Assembly (NCBI GenBank): GCA_023819525.1 | Contig: JAMWCT010000004.1 | Span: 1 to 34,817 of the forward strand | Direction of reading: 5' to 3' | Length of the DNA: 34,817 bases | Source of the DNA: Candidatus Omnitrophota bacterium | GTDB taxonomy: Bacteria; Omnitrophota; Gorgyraeia; Duberdicusellales; 4484-171 | Part shown: positions 8,153 through 15,344 of the stretch, one piece after another | Layout: the number at the start of each line of letters is the position of its first letter | Numbering within the stretch: position 1 is the stretch's first letter | Notes under the pieces: model-generated | Seen by the model: only the letters and a program-made list of their open reading frames with translations | Told to the model about the DNA's origin: nothing | Database searches by the model: none | Position numbers and translations under genes: made by a program

Positions 8153-8737
8153 ATGTATAAAAAAATAGTGGGATTTGTTTTTGTTTTTTTAACGATTTGT
8201 TTTTTAAAGTGTTTTGCTATTGATGGGATTGAATTGTTAAGTGGTTACTTTGGTCTGTGGCAGAAAGATTTAGAAGAGACAAATAGTACCTATCAAGGAG
8301 TGCCGCTTTTTTTGGATTTTGATTTTGATGTAAGGGGTTTTTTAGAAAAAATTGGTTTGAAAACAAAAGGAAAAATTGATTTTGTTCTTGAGCCTTTTGC
8401 TAATACTATATTAAAGCCAAATGATAATATTGAGGCAGGTTGTAATTTTCTTTTAAAATATGTTTTTCCATTAAGTGAAACTTTTCAACCTTACATAAAA
8501 GCAGGAGAAGGCATCTCTTATATGAGCCAGCATACTTATGAACAATCGACGCAGTATAATTTTCTCTCACAAGGCGCTTTAGGCTTTCATTTTTTTATCA
8601 AAGATAATATTGCTATTACAGCTGAGTATAGATATAGACATCTTTCTAATGCTAGCATAAAGCATCCAAACAATGGTATAAATACTGATTTTATACTAGG
8701 AGGCATTACGTTTTTTTTCAATGATACGAAAAGCTAA
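8153..8737 (+). CDS. PagL-like acyloxyacyl hydrolase (lipid A 3-O-deacylase family)
   Basis: 194 residues with a clear signal peptide (about 1-22, ending CFA) and a pattern of alternating strands expected of an eight-stranded outer-membrane barrel ending in GGITFFF. The catalytic signature YRYRHLSNASIKHPNNGIN resembles PagL: H163 and S165 match its catalytic His and Ser. The third residue, Glu140 of Pseudomonas PagL after the GI, is Asn177 here, so activity or mechanism may differ. PagL removes the 3-position acyl chain of lipid A in the outer membrane, and presence of the gene supports an LPS-containing envelope. It has a strong GGAGG ribosome site and overlaps the next gene by 17 bp. Confidence 0.72.
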   Translation: MYKKIVGFVFVFLTICFLKCFAIDGIELLSGYFGLWQKDLEETNSTYQGVPLFLDFDFDVRGFLEKIGLKTKGKIDFVLEPFANTILKPNDNIEAGCNFLLKYVFPLSETFQPYIKAGEGISYMSQHTYEQSTQYNFLSQGALGFHFFIKDNIAITAEYRYRHLSNASIKHPNNGINTDFILGGITFFFNDTKS

Positions 8738-9176
8738 AATTTCCGATGCAGAGAGTATTTATAAAATTATAAATAGCTGGGCAAAGAAAGGCCGTCTCCT
8801 GGAGCGTTCTTTGAATTATATTTATGAAAATATAAGAGATTTTTGGGTTTATGAATATAATAGAAAAGTTGTAGGCTGTTGCGCTTTACATATTGTAGGT
8901 TGGGAGGGTTTGGCAGAGATAAAATCACTTGCGGTAAAAAAAGAATATCATAATAAAGGTATTGGGAAAAAGTTAGTTTTGAGATGTTTAGAAGAGGCAA
9001 AAAGTTTAGGCGTTAAAAAAGTTTTTGCTTTAACATTTATTCCATCATTTTTTTTAAAACTTAAATTTTTATCAATCAATAGAAGGCAGTTGCCTCATAA
9101 AATTTGGAGCGATTGTGTAAATTGTATATTTTTCCCAAATTGTCATGAAGAGGCTGTAATTTATACAATAAGTTAG
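8721..9176 (+). CDS. GNAT acetyltransferase, short N-acetylglutamate synthase type
   Basis: A 151-residue GNAT protein. It starts with MIRKAKISDAESIYKIINSW and has the acetyl-CoA loop EYHNKGIGKKLV. The pattern GRLLERSLNYIYENIRDFWV, the segment ALTFIP and the late cysteines (SDCVNCIFFPNCHEEA) match stand-alone N-acetylglutamate synthase-like enzymes, which catalyse the first step of arginine biosynthesis. It overlaps the pagL-like gene by 17 bp. No other arginine gene is present in the window, so the exact substrate is inferred from family resemblance. Confidence 0.75.
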   Translation: MIRKAKISDAESIYKIINSWAKKGRLLERSLNYIYENIRDFWVYEYNRKVVGCCALHIVGWEGLAEIKSLAVKKEYHNKGIGKKLVLRCLEEAKSLGVKKVFALTFIPSFFLKLKFLSINRRQLPHKIWSDCVNCIFFPNCHEEAVIYTIS

Positions 9177-9202
9177 AGAAATTGTCATTGGGAGGAAATA
9201 TT

Positions 9203-10366
9203 ATGTCACTCATTAACTACAAATTAACAGAAGAACAGGAGATGCTTAAAAATTTATGTCGTCAAATTGCTGAAGAAAAGATAAAGCCATACTCAAGAGA
9301 ACTAGATGAAAAAGAAGAGTTTCCTTGGGAGATCATGAAGATATTGGCTCAGTCAGATCTTTTTTCCATTTGCATACCACAAGAATATGGTGGTATGGGT
9401 GGAGGTTTGTTGGAGCTATGTATAGCTACAGAAGAGATTTCAAGAGTAGATGGTGGTGTTGCTGCTTCTTATGCCGCTTCATTTTTAGGTATGTTTCCAA
9501 TACTTTTATATGGAACAGAAGAACAGAAGAAAAAATATTTACCACAACTAGCATCAGGTAGTAAATTGGCAGCGTTTGCTTTGACTGAACCTGAGGCTGG
9601 TTCTGACGCTTCAGCAATTAGGACCGTTGCTAAAAAAGAAGGTGATCACTATATTTTAAATGGCACAAAGCATTTTATCACAAATGGTGGGGAGGCAGAG
9701 ATTTATACTGTTATTGCTGTAACCGATAAATCAAAAGGACCACGTGGAGTATCTGCTTTTATTGTTGAGAAGGGAACAGAAGGTTTTACTTTTGGGAAAA
9801 AGGAAGAAAAATTAGGAATTAGAACATCTTCTACAAGAGAACTGATTTTTTCAGATGTAAGGGTGAGCAAAGAAAATTTACTTGGCGGAAGAGAAGGTAT
9901 TGGTTTTATTGTGACTATGAAAACCTTTGATCAATCCCGTCCGGGTGTTGCAGCTCAAGCAGTTGGTATAGCGCAAGGAGCTTTAGAGCTGGCAGTTGAA
10001 TATGCACATAAACGAGTACAATTTGGTAAACCAATCAGTTCTTTTCAAGGAATACAATGGATACTTGCTGATATGGCAACAAAGGTAGAAGCTGCTAGAA
10101 GTTTAGTTTATAGTGTTGCTTTAATGGTTGATAGAGGTGAAAAAGAAGTTGGCGCAGCCTCGGCTATGGCAAAGTTGTTTGCTTCTGATGTGGCCATGGA
10201 AGTAACAACAAATGCCGTCCAAATTTTTGGAGGTTATGGTTATATGCGCGATTATCCGGTAGAGAAATTTATGCGCGATGCAAAGATAACTCAAATTTAT
10301 GAAGGAACAAATCAAATCCAGCGCAATATTATAGCTTTAGACCTAATTAAGCGCTACGCAAAATAA
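9203..10366 (+). CDS. Acyl-CoA dehydrogenase (short/medium-chain type)
   Basis: A full-length 387-residue FAD-dependent acyl-CoA dehydrogenase. The ALTEPEAGSDA motif and the ITNGG and DQSRPGVAAQAVGIAQGALE segments mark the FAD and substrate domains, and the C-terminal IYEGTNQIQR contains the expected catalytic glutamate. It oxidises acyl-CoA to 2-enoyl-CoA, handing electrons to an electron-transfer flavoprotein. The ATG at 9203 lies behind a GGGAGGAA ribosome site; an upstream TTG at 9182 would place that site inside the coding region. No ETF, thiolase or CoA-ligase gene is near, so the pathway (fatty or branched amino acid oxidation, or the reverse reaction) is undetermined. Confidence 0.93.
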   Translation: MSLINYKLTEEQEMLKNLCRQIAEEKIKPYSRELDEKEEFPWEIMKILAQSDLFSICIPQEYGGMGGGLLELCIATEEISRVDGGVAASYAASFLGMFPILLYGTEEQKKKYLPQLASGSKLAAFALTEPEAGSDASAIRTVAKKEGDHYILNGTKHFITNGGEAEIYTVIAVTDKSKGPRGVSAFIVEKGTEGFTFGKKEEKLGIRTSSTRELIFSDVRVSKENLLGGREGIGFIVTMKTFDQSRPGVAAQAVGIAQGALELAVEYAHKRVQFGKPISSFQGIQWILADMATKVEAARSLVYSVALMVDRGEKEVGAASAMAKLFASDVAMEVTTNAVQIFGGYGYMRDYPVEKFMRDAKITQIYEGTNQIQRNIIALDLIKRYAK

Positions 10367-10390
10367 AATTAAAAAATCACGCCAATAATA

Positions 10391-10418
10391 TTGTAGTTTA
10401 AATAATTTTTGATATAAT
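10391..10418 (+). promoter_or_regulatory. Promoter of the rpsU operon
   Basis: TTGTAG (10391-10396), a 16-bp spacer and a perfect TATAAT (10413-10418). The start is expected near 10425, followed by a leader of about 28 nt with AAGGAGG before the rpsU ATG. Confidence 0.6.
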
Positions 10419-10452
10419 ATAAAAATATAGTATTCTATCAAAAGGAGGAATA

Positions 10453-10608
10453 ATGGCAGAAGTTAGGATAGAGAAAAAAGAAGATTTTGAAAAAGCGTTG
10501 CGCAAATTTAATATTCAATGCAAACGAGAGGGAATTTTAAAGGAGTGTCGCGAACGCCAATATTATACAAAACCATCTGAGAGAAAAAGGAGAAATGTTA
10601 AAAAATAG
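10453..10608 (+). CDS. rpsU: 30S ribosomal protein S21
   Basis: A 51-residue lysine/arginine-rich protein. It carries the S21 pattern EDFEKALRKF, then CKREGILKECRERQYYTKPSERKRR. S21 sits on the 30S platform near the anti-Shine-Dalgarno end of 16S rRNA and aids initiation. It has one of the best Shine-Dalgarno sequences of the window (AAGGAGG, 6-7 nt before the ATG). It heads a run of genes unlike the classic rpsU-dnaG-rpoD operon, with an anti-sigma-like gene 24 bp downstream. Confidence 0.9.
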   Translation: MAEVRIEKKEDFEKALRKFNIQCKREGILKECRERQYYTKPSERKRRNVKK

Positions 10609-10632
10609 AATATATAAAATTTTTAATTTTAG

Positions 10633-10911
10633 ATGGATTGTAGTGAAGTTAGAAAAATAATACCTGAATATGTTAATCACACCATTACTGAAGATAGAAC
10701 TACAGAAGTAGAAGAACATTTATGTATTTGCAACGACTGTAGACAATTTTTAAATAATTTTATAGATAACCCTTCAAAATCACCAACTTCTAAACCAACG
10801 TCTTGCAGTGAACCTGCTAGCAAGAAAGTGTTTAGTTTTTTTGATTATATTATTTTGGCTATTGGATTAGGTGTGTTTTTATTTTTTATCTATCTTATTT
10901 TAAGAAAATAA
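10633..10911 (+). CDS. Small zinc-finger anti-sigma-like membrane protein
   Basis: 92 residues. The N-terminus carries the zf-HC2 type zinc site of ZAS anti-sigma factors: C3, H29, C33 and C36 (H-x3-C-x2-C), preceded by MDCSEVRKIIPEYV. A proline/serine-rich linker follows, then one transmembrane helix at about 71-89 and a short basic tail. This implies a cytoplasmic finger anchored in the inner membrane with almost no periplasmic part. ZAS proteins normally bind an ECF sigma factor encoded next door, yet no sigma gene is seen here. The next gene, 10 bp downstream, contains a STAS domain. Confidence 0.7.
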   Translation: MDCSEVRKIIPEYVNHTITEDRTTEVEEHLCICNDCRQFLNNFIDNPSKSPTSKPTSCSEPASKKVFSFFDYIILAIGLGVFLFFIYLILRK

Positions 10912-10921
10912 TATTTATTTT

Positions 10922-11644
10922 ATGAAAATAAATATAAGAGAAAAAGATAATATAGTTATTCTTGATTTAGAAGGAAATATTGATATTAATGCATCAAATT
11001 TCATTGAAACTATTGGATGGGTGCTGGTTAATAAGTCTAAAAATATTATATGCAATTTTGAAGGGATAGACATAATTGATTATGTTGGGGTATCTTTAAT
11101 TGCAGTTGCATATAAGAATGTTATTAATCATAATGGGAATATGTTGCTTTGTAATGTTCCAGCTCATATTCTAAAATTGTTTACTATTGTTGGATTAGAT
11201 AAGGTATTTGATTATTATCAGACAGAAGAAGATGCAATTAAAATTTTAAAGGAACTCCAAATATTTGATAGAATTACATCTGCGAAACTACGTCGACGTT
11301 TTAGACGAATCCCATATAAGGGCGACATAGAATATAAACAAAAATTTTCACCAACTGATATTTTTTATAAAGGAAAAATTTTAAACTTAAGCGCAATCGG
11401 TGCATTTATTGTTTGCGATAAAATATTTTCTATTGGGGAAATCTTGCAAACTAAATTCTATCTTTTGCCAGACGAGATGGAATTAAAATTAGATGCAAAA
11501 GTTATTTGGATTGCCGATGAAGAAATCCAACCATTAGAATCTCCGGCCATGGGTATAGAATTTTATAATATAGAAGCGCATACCCAACAACTTATAATTG
11601 ATTTTGTTGAAAAAAATTTTGCAAATACAGATATAAATGAATAA
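10922..11644 (+). CDS. STAS-PilZ fusion protein
   Basis: A 240-residue two-domain protein. Residues about 1-112 form a STAS domain. In the segment FEGIDIIDYVGVSLI, D53 is kept but the position phosphorylated in SpoIIAA (Ser58) is Y54, so the usual serine switch is missing. Residues about 122-235 form a PilZ domain with RRRFRR (124-129) and NLSAIG (155-160), the two c-di-GMP-binding signatures, ending in MGIEF. The arrangement suggests a cytoplasmic protein coupling c-di-GMP level to a STAS partner interaction. It follows an anti-sigma-like gene and overlaps a lipoprotein gene by 8 bp. Confidence 0.75.
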   Translation: MKINIREKDNIVILDLEGNIDINASNFIETIGWVLVNKSKNIICNFEGIDIIDYVGVSLIAVAYKNVINHNGNMLLCNVPAHILKLFTIVGLDKVFDYYQTEEDAIKILKELQIFDRITSAKLRRRFRRIPYKGDIEYKQKFSPTDIFYKGKILNLSAIGAFIVCDKIFSIGEILQTKFYLLPDEMELKLDAKVIWIADEEIQPLESPAMGIEFYNIEAHTQQLIIDFVEKNFANTDINE

Positions 11645-12011
11645 AAAAATAATTGAGTGTTTGATAAAATTAATTTTGGCTGTAAATATTTTGTTAGTTT
11701 TTGGATGCGGCTCTGCGATAGGAACATTGATTGAATTAAGTCATAATGAAAAATTAAAAGAAAAAGCAGCAAAAGAAGAAGCAGAAAAGTTTGAACGCCT
11801 AAAGTTTTATATTTTCGAAAATAAACTTCAAAGAGGGGCGTCAAAAAAATTTGTTATAGAAAAAATTGGTTATCCAAATCTTGAGTATTTAACAGAAACA
11901 GGCATTAAATTTGTATATTTTAAAGGCACCCCTTTAAGTGATGAGAAAATATATTTATTTTTTGATAAAAATGGTTCTCTAATAAATTTAGAGTGCATAA
12001 AATGTAAATAA
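11637..12011 (+). CDS. Small lipoprotein, possibly BamE/SmpA-like
   Basis: 124 residues with a basic N-terminus, a hydrophobic stretch and a lipobox ending FGC (cysteine at residue 24), predicting an acylated lipoprotein. A charged helical segment (about 34-58) leads to a C-terminal part with the pattern LQRGASKKFVIEKIGYP, then FVYFKG and YLFFDKNGSL. This resembles the small BamE/SmpA fold in which a 'G.s...V...lG.P' helix precedes strands. The resemblance is weak and the function is uncertain. The start overlaps the STAS-PilZ gene. Confidence 0.55.
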   Translation: MNKKIIECLIKLILAVNILLVFGCGSAIGTLIELSHNEKLKEKAAKEEAEKFERLKFYIFENKLQRGASKKFVIEKIGYPNLEYLTETGIKFVYFKGTPLSDEKIYLFFDKNGSLINLECIKCK

Positions 12012-12027
12012 AAATTTTTAAGTATCA

Positions 12028-12669
12028 ATGATAAAAGGTGCTAATAGCGAAAAGTTTGCATTTTTTTTATCATTAATTCTACATATAGCTTTAATTAGTT
12101 TACTAAATTACTCTTTACAGAAACAATCTATAACAAATACAGTTTTTAAAAATAAAGAAAAATATCAAATGTTTTCTACTCAAAACTTAAATATTATGAA
12201 GACCAATAGAGATATTTCAGAAAAAAAAACCTCAACTTTTTTACCTCCGCCTTATGTTGGAGATATTTTTGAAACATTTAAATTGTCGTCACAATCTATA
12301 TCATTAGAAAAACCAAAAATTATCCAAGAAAAATTTATAGAAGTCGATACAACTGAATTTATTGATATAAATTTAAAAAAACTTCCAAAATATATGGACT
12401 ATTATTGGCTTGTTCGTTCGCAAATAAGTAAGATTGCACATAATATATACAATGTAAACCAAACAGGTTTTGTAGTTTTAAATTTTGTAATTAGCCGGGA
12501 AGGCAAACTCCTAGAGGTTAGGTTTATAAAAAAATCAGATAGTGAAATTTTAAATGAAATTGCTTTAAAAAGTATTTATAATGCTAGCCCATTTCCACCT
12601 TTTCCAAAAGAACTTCAAGATAAGAATAATCTTCCCTTTAATCTTTCTATTCATTTTAAAAACAGTTAG
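12028..12669 (+). CDS. TonB-like energy transducer
   Basis: 213 residues. A membrane anchor near the N-terminus (about 9-29) contains LSLILH, matching the SxxxH pattern of TonB that contacts ExbB/ExbD. A low-complexity periplasmic linker follows, and the C-terminal domain (about 130-213) shows the TonB pattern GFVVLNFVISREGKLLEVRFIKKSDSEILNE, ending with ASPFPPFP. It would transmit proton-motive force to outer-membrane transporters or act in envelope integrity like TolA. No exbB/exbD or TonB-dependent receptor gene occurs in the window. Last gene of the rpsU run. Confidence 0.75.
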   Translation: MIKGANSEKFAFFLSLILHIALISLLNYSLQKQSITNTVFKNKEKYQMFSTQNLNIMKTNRDISEKKTSTFLPPPYVGDIFETFKLSSQSISLEKPKIIQEKFIEVDTTEFIDINLKKLPKYMDYYWLVRSQISKIAHNIYNVNQTGFVVLNFVISREGKLLEVRFIKKSDSEILNEIALKSIYNASPFPPFPKELQDKNNLPFNLSIHFKNS

Positions 12670-12850
12670 ATGCATTTAAACTACTCAACTCCACAAGATG
12701 GGGAAATTCTATTTATCAAGTAGAAAGAAAATGATAAACCAGATGTGATATACTTATAAAAGTCTGTTTTTTCTAAATATTCTTGTATATTTTGTAAAAA
12801 TTGATAAACTTAAATTAATAAATAGAAATTTTGACTCATCCAATATAGGC

Positions 12851-12878
12851 TTGATAGTTTTAAGAAATTTAATATAAT
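12851..12878 (+). promoter_or_regulatory. Promoter of the Memo-to-ligA gene run
   Basis: TTGATA (12851-12856), 16-bp spacer and a perfect TATAAT (12873-12878). The -10 ends five bases before the ATG at 12884, so the transcript would start at or next to the initiation codon. I see no other convincing promoter until the end of ligA. Confidence 0.6.
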
Positions 12879-12883
12879 AATTT

Positions 12884-13756
12884 ATGATGAGAAAGAAGGT
12901 TTTAATTTTTTCGTTTATTTTTATTTTCTTTACTATAAAAGCGCAGGATTTTAAGGATTGCGAATTTTGCGGGACATTTTATCCAAAAGAGCAAGAACTG
13001 TTAAATTCAATCATAGATGATTTTTTAAAAGAGGCCCAAGAAAAAATAGATGGTCAAATTTTAGGTATAGTTTCTCCACATGCAGGTTATATGTATTCTG
13101 GAAAGGTAGCAGCATACAGTTATAAAATTTTAGAAAATGAAAAATTTGAAACTGTTATTTTGTTAGGTCCAACTCATCGCTACTATTTTGAAGGTATAGC
13201 AATATATAAGGAGGGATTTTTTAAAGTTCCATTAGGGGTTTTAGAAATAGATAAAGTGCTGACAGAACAATTCAGTTTACTTAAATTTGCTAATTTCAAT
13301 AACAATTATTTTGTTGGCGAGCATTCTTTGGAGGTGCAGTTACCTTTTATCTTAAAAACAGTTGGTACTGTTAAAATCGTTCCTATACTTTTTGGTAAAA
13401 TTTCTTACCAAGAACTGAAAGAATTTGCACAGAAATTAGTTCAATTATCTTTAAATAAAAAAATTCTAATTATAGTTTCAACTGACTTTTCACATTATCT
13501 AAAGTATGATGAGGCAGTAAATTTTGATAGACAAACAATAAATTTATTAGAAAATATGGAAGATTATGCGCTTTTTGTTTCAGAACAGTTAAATGGTGGA
13601 AGGGCTTGCGGAATAATGCCACTTATAAGTTTTATTTTGTATTCAAAGAATAAAAATGCAAAAATAAAGATTTTGAAATATTTAAATTCAGGTGATACGG
13701 CAGGCGATAAAAATAGAGTTGTAGGTTATGTTAGCGCGGTTTCATATATACCTTAA
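12884..13756 (+). CDS. amrB: AmmeMemoRadiSam system protein B (Memo family), apparently exported
   Basis: 290 residues of the MEMO1 family, structurally related to extradiol dioxygenases. The three metal-ligand motifs are visible: SPHAGY (H66), GEHSLEVQLPF and GRACGI. LGPTHR, STDFSHY and SGDTAG also fit the family. Unlike ordinary Memo proteins, it begins with a basic start and a strongly hydrophobic run (residues 6-18) ending near IKAQ, a plausible signal peptide. A CxxC (C26/C29) precedes the family's GTFYP. In the AmmeMemoRadiSam system Memo occurs with AMMECR1 and a radical SAM enzyme; AMMECR1 is the next gene, overlapping by 29 bp. The biochemical function of the system is not established. 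Confidence 0.85.
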   Translation: MMRKKVLIFSFIFIFFTIKAQDFKDCEFCGTFYPKEQELLNSIIDDFLKEAQEKIDGQILGIVSPHAGYMYSGKVAAYSYKILENEKFETVILLGPTHRYYFEGIAIYKEGFFKVPLGVLEIDKVLTEQFSLLKFANFNNNYFVGEHSLEVQLPFILKTVGTVKIVPILFGKISYQELKEFAQKLVQLSLNKKILIIVSTDFSHYLKYDEAVNFDRQTINLLENMEDYALFVSEQLNGGRACGIMPLISFILYSKNKNAKIKILKYLNSGDTAGDKNRVVGYVSAVSYIP

Positions 13757-14597
13757 AAAAAGTTATGTAATAAAATTTTTTTTTGTTTTAATTATGGCTT
13801 TGTCAACTAATAACATTTGGGCACAAGAAAAATATTCCAAAGAAGAAAAAGAATATATGTTAAATTTGGCAAGACAGACTTTGGTTTGGTATTTAGTGTA
13901 TAAGAAAATACCACAACCAAAACCTGAAGAATTAACTGAAAATTTAAAAGAAAAAAGACCATGTTTTGTGACCTTAATTAAACGCAATTATGGCTTACGC
14001 GGTTGCATAGGGATGTTTGAATTTGACCAACCTCTATATAAAAATATTATAAGTAGAGCGATAGCCGCTGCAACAGAGGATTTTAGATTCCCATACCCTG
14101 TATCGCCTGAGGAGTTAGATGATATACAGATTGAAATAAGTATACTTACAGAACCAAAGCGGCTAGATTTTAGTGATCCTAAAGATTTATTGGAAAAAAT
14201 TACCCCATATAAAGATGGGATTATTTTGCACACTGATTATGGTAGCTCTACATATTTACCCCAAGTTTGGGAGCAGTTACCTGATAAAGAGCTATTTCTT
14301 TCCAGTTTATGTCAAAAACATGGTGCACCAGCTAATTGGTGGAAAACAAACTATAAAAAATTAAAAGTAGAATTGTATCAGGCAATTCATTTTAGTGAAG
14401 AAGGCTTTGGGGGCAAAAAAATAGTTGGACCTTATGGGGCAGTTGTTGGAAAGAGAGGAGCAACTATACTTGGAAAAGTTTCATTGCTTAAAGACCTAAC
14501 TATTAAAAAAGGCACATATTTAAAAGAAGGCACATATTTAGAAGAGGGAACTATTGTAACAGCAGATTCAGATATAATTGAGAGGCCAAGTAGATAA
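13728..14597 (+). CDS. amrA: AmmeMemoRadiSam system protein A (AMMECR1) with signal peptide and hexapeptide tail
   Basis: 289 residues in three parts. Residues 1-33 look like a signal peptide (KKSYVIKFFFVLIMALSTNNIWA); an internal ATG at 13794 would cut through it, so I keep 13728, which overlaps the Memo gene. Residues about 40-225 are an AMMECR1 domain with the hallmark LRGCIG (90-95), then FRFPYPVSPEEL and the LPQVWEQLP region. Residues 247-283 form a run of hexads with I/L/V every sixth position (ILGKVS, LLKDLT, IKKGTY, LKEGTY, LEEGTI, VTADSD), as in left-handed beta-helices. Two hexads are encoded by an 18-bp tandem repeat. The AMMECR1 function is unknown; export and tail are unusual. 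Confidence 0.83.
   Translation: MLARFHIYLKKSYVIKFFFVLIMALSTNNIWAQEKYSKEEKEYMLNLARQTLVWYLVYKKIPQPKPEELTENLKEKRPCFVTLIKRNYGLRGCIGMFEFDQPLYKNIISRAIAAATEDFRFPYPVSPEELDDIQIEISILTEPKRLDFSDPKDLLEKITPYKDGIILHTDYGSSTYLPQVWEQLPDKELFLSSLCQKHGAPANWWKTNYKKLKVELYQAIHFSEEGFGGKKIVGPYGAVVGKRGATILGKVSLLKDLTIKKGTYLKEGTYLEEGTIVTADSDIIERPSR
14511..14546 (+). repeat. Tandem 18-bp repeat inside the AMMECR1 gene
   Basis: GGCACATATTTAAAAGAA (14511-14528) and GGCACATATTTAGAAGAG (14529-14546) differ at two positions and encode GTYLKE and GTYLEE. A third, diverged unit (GGAACTATTGTAACAGCA) follows. This suggests recent growth of the hexapeptide tail by duplication. Confidence 0.75.
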
Positions 14598-14630
14598 TTT
14601 TTTAAACCTTCCTGAAATTCTTTTAATAAA

Positions 14631-15344
14631 ATGTCAAAGGTGAGGGTATATTTTAAAGAAATAACCGATAAAGACAATGTTGTGATTGAAGATAAAGATA
14701 TAGTTCATAAGATAAGAGATGTTTTGCGCTTATCACAAGAAGACAAAGTATATCTTTTTGATGGTGAGGGAAGAGAATATTGTGCGATTGTTGATAGAAT
14801 AACAAAAAATTTAGTGACTCTTAAAAATATAAAGTTAGAGCGCCTCCAAGAAGAAACAAAATTTAAATTATTTTTAGGTTTTCCATTATTAAGAGAGGAA
14901 AAGATTGATTTTATTTTACAAAAAACAACTGAACTTGGGGTGAGTGGTTTTATACCATTTTTTTGCAAAAATAGTTTAAATAATAGGCCATCAGCTGAAA
15001 AAATAAAAAGATGGATAAAAATAATTATTGAAGCAACACGGCAATCAGATCGTCTATGGTGCCCACAATTACTTGAGACCAGTTCGTTTGATAAAATACT
15101 TAAAATGGATTTTGAGGAAAAATTCGTCGCAACAAAAAATGGTAAAAAAATAGATACATATCTAAAAAAATATTTTAGCAAAGAGATTTTTATTATAGTT
15201 GGACCTGAAGGCGATTTTGATAAGGATGAGTATATTTTGTTAGAAAAAAATAATTTTAAAAAAATTTTACTTTCCCAAAACACATTAAGAGTTGAAACAG
15301 CTGCTATTTTTGCAGTCGGATTATTTAATTATTTTTTATTATGA
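14631..15344 (+). CDS. rsmE: 16S rRNA m3U1498 methyltransferase RsmE
   Basis: 237 residues of the RsmE SPOUT family, which methylates U1498 of 16S rRNA using SAM. The N-terminal PUA-like part has LRLSQEDKVYLFDGEGREY. The methyltransferase part shows KTTELGVSGFIPFFCKNS, ATRQSDR and the knot motifs GPEGDF and LSQNTLRVETA. It is 33 bp after the AMMECR1 gene without a Shine-Dalgarno sequence and overlaps mtaB by 4 bp (ATGA). The rsmE-mtaB pairing is frequent in bacteria, which supports both calls. Confidence 0.92.
   Translation: MSKVRVYFKEITDKDNVVIEDKDIVHKIRDVLRLSQEDKVYLFDGEGREYCAIVDRITKNLVTLKNIKLERLQEETKFKLFLGFPLLREEKIDFILQKTTELGVSGFIPFFCKNSLNNRPSAEKIKRWIKIIIEATRQSDRLWCPQLLETSSFDKILKMDFEEKFVATKNGKKIDTYLKKYFSKEIFIIVGPEGDFDKDEYILLEKNNFKKILLSQNTLRVETAAIFAVGLFNYFLL

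Noticed and set aside
10633-10911. ECF sigma/anti-sigma pair
   Set aside because: The zinc-finger protein fits an anti-sigma factor, but no sigma factor gene exists on either side.
12670-12850. Hidden small gene or RNA between the TonB-like gene and Memo
   Set aside because: The AT-rich gap has frequent stops in the frames examined and no stable stem; only the promoter at its right end is supported.
14705-15283. 192-codon minus-strand frame inside rsmE
   Set aside because: Complementary shadow of a well-recognised gene with no protein-like features.
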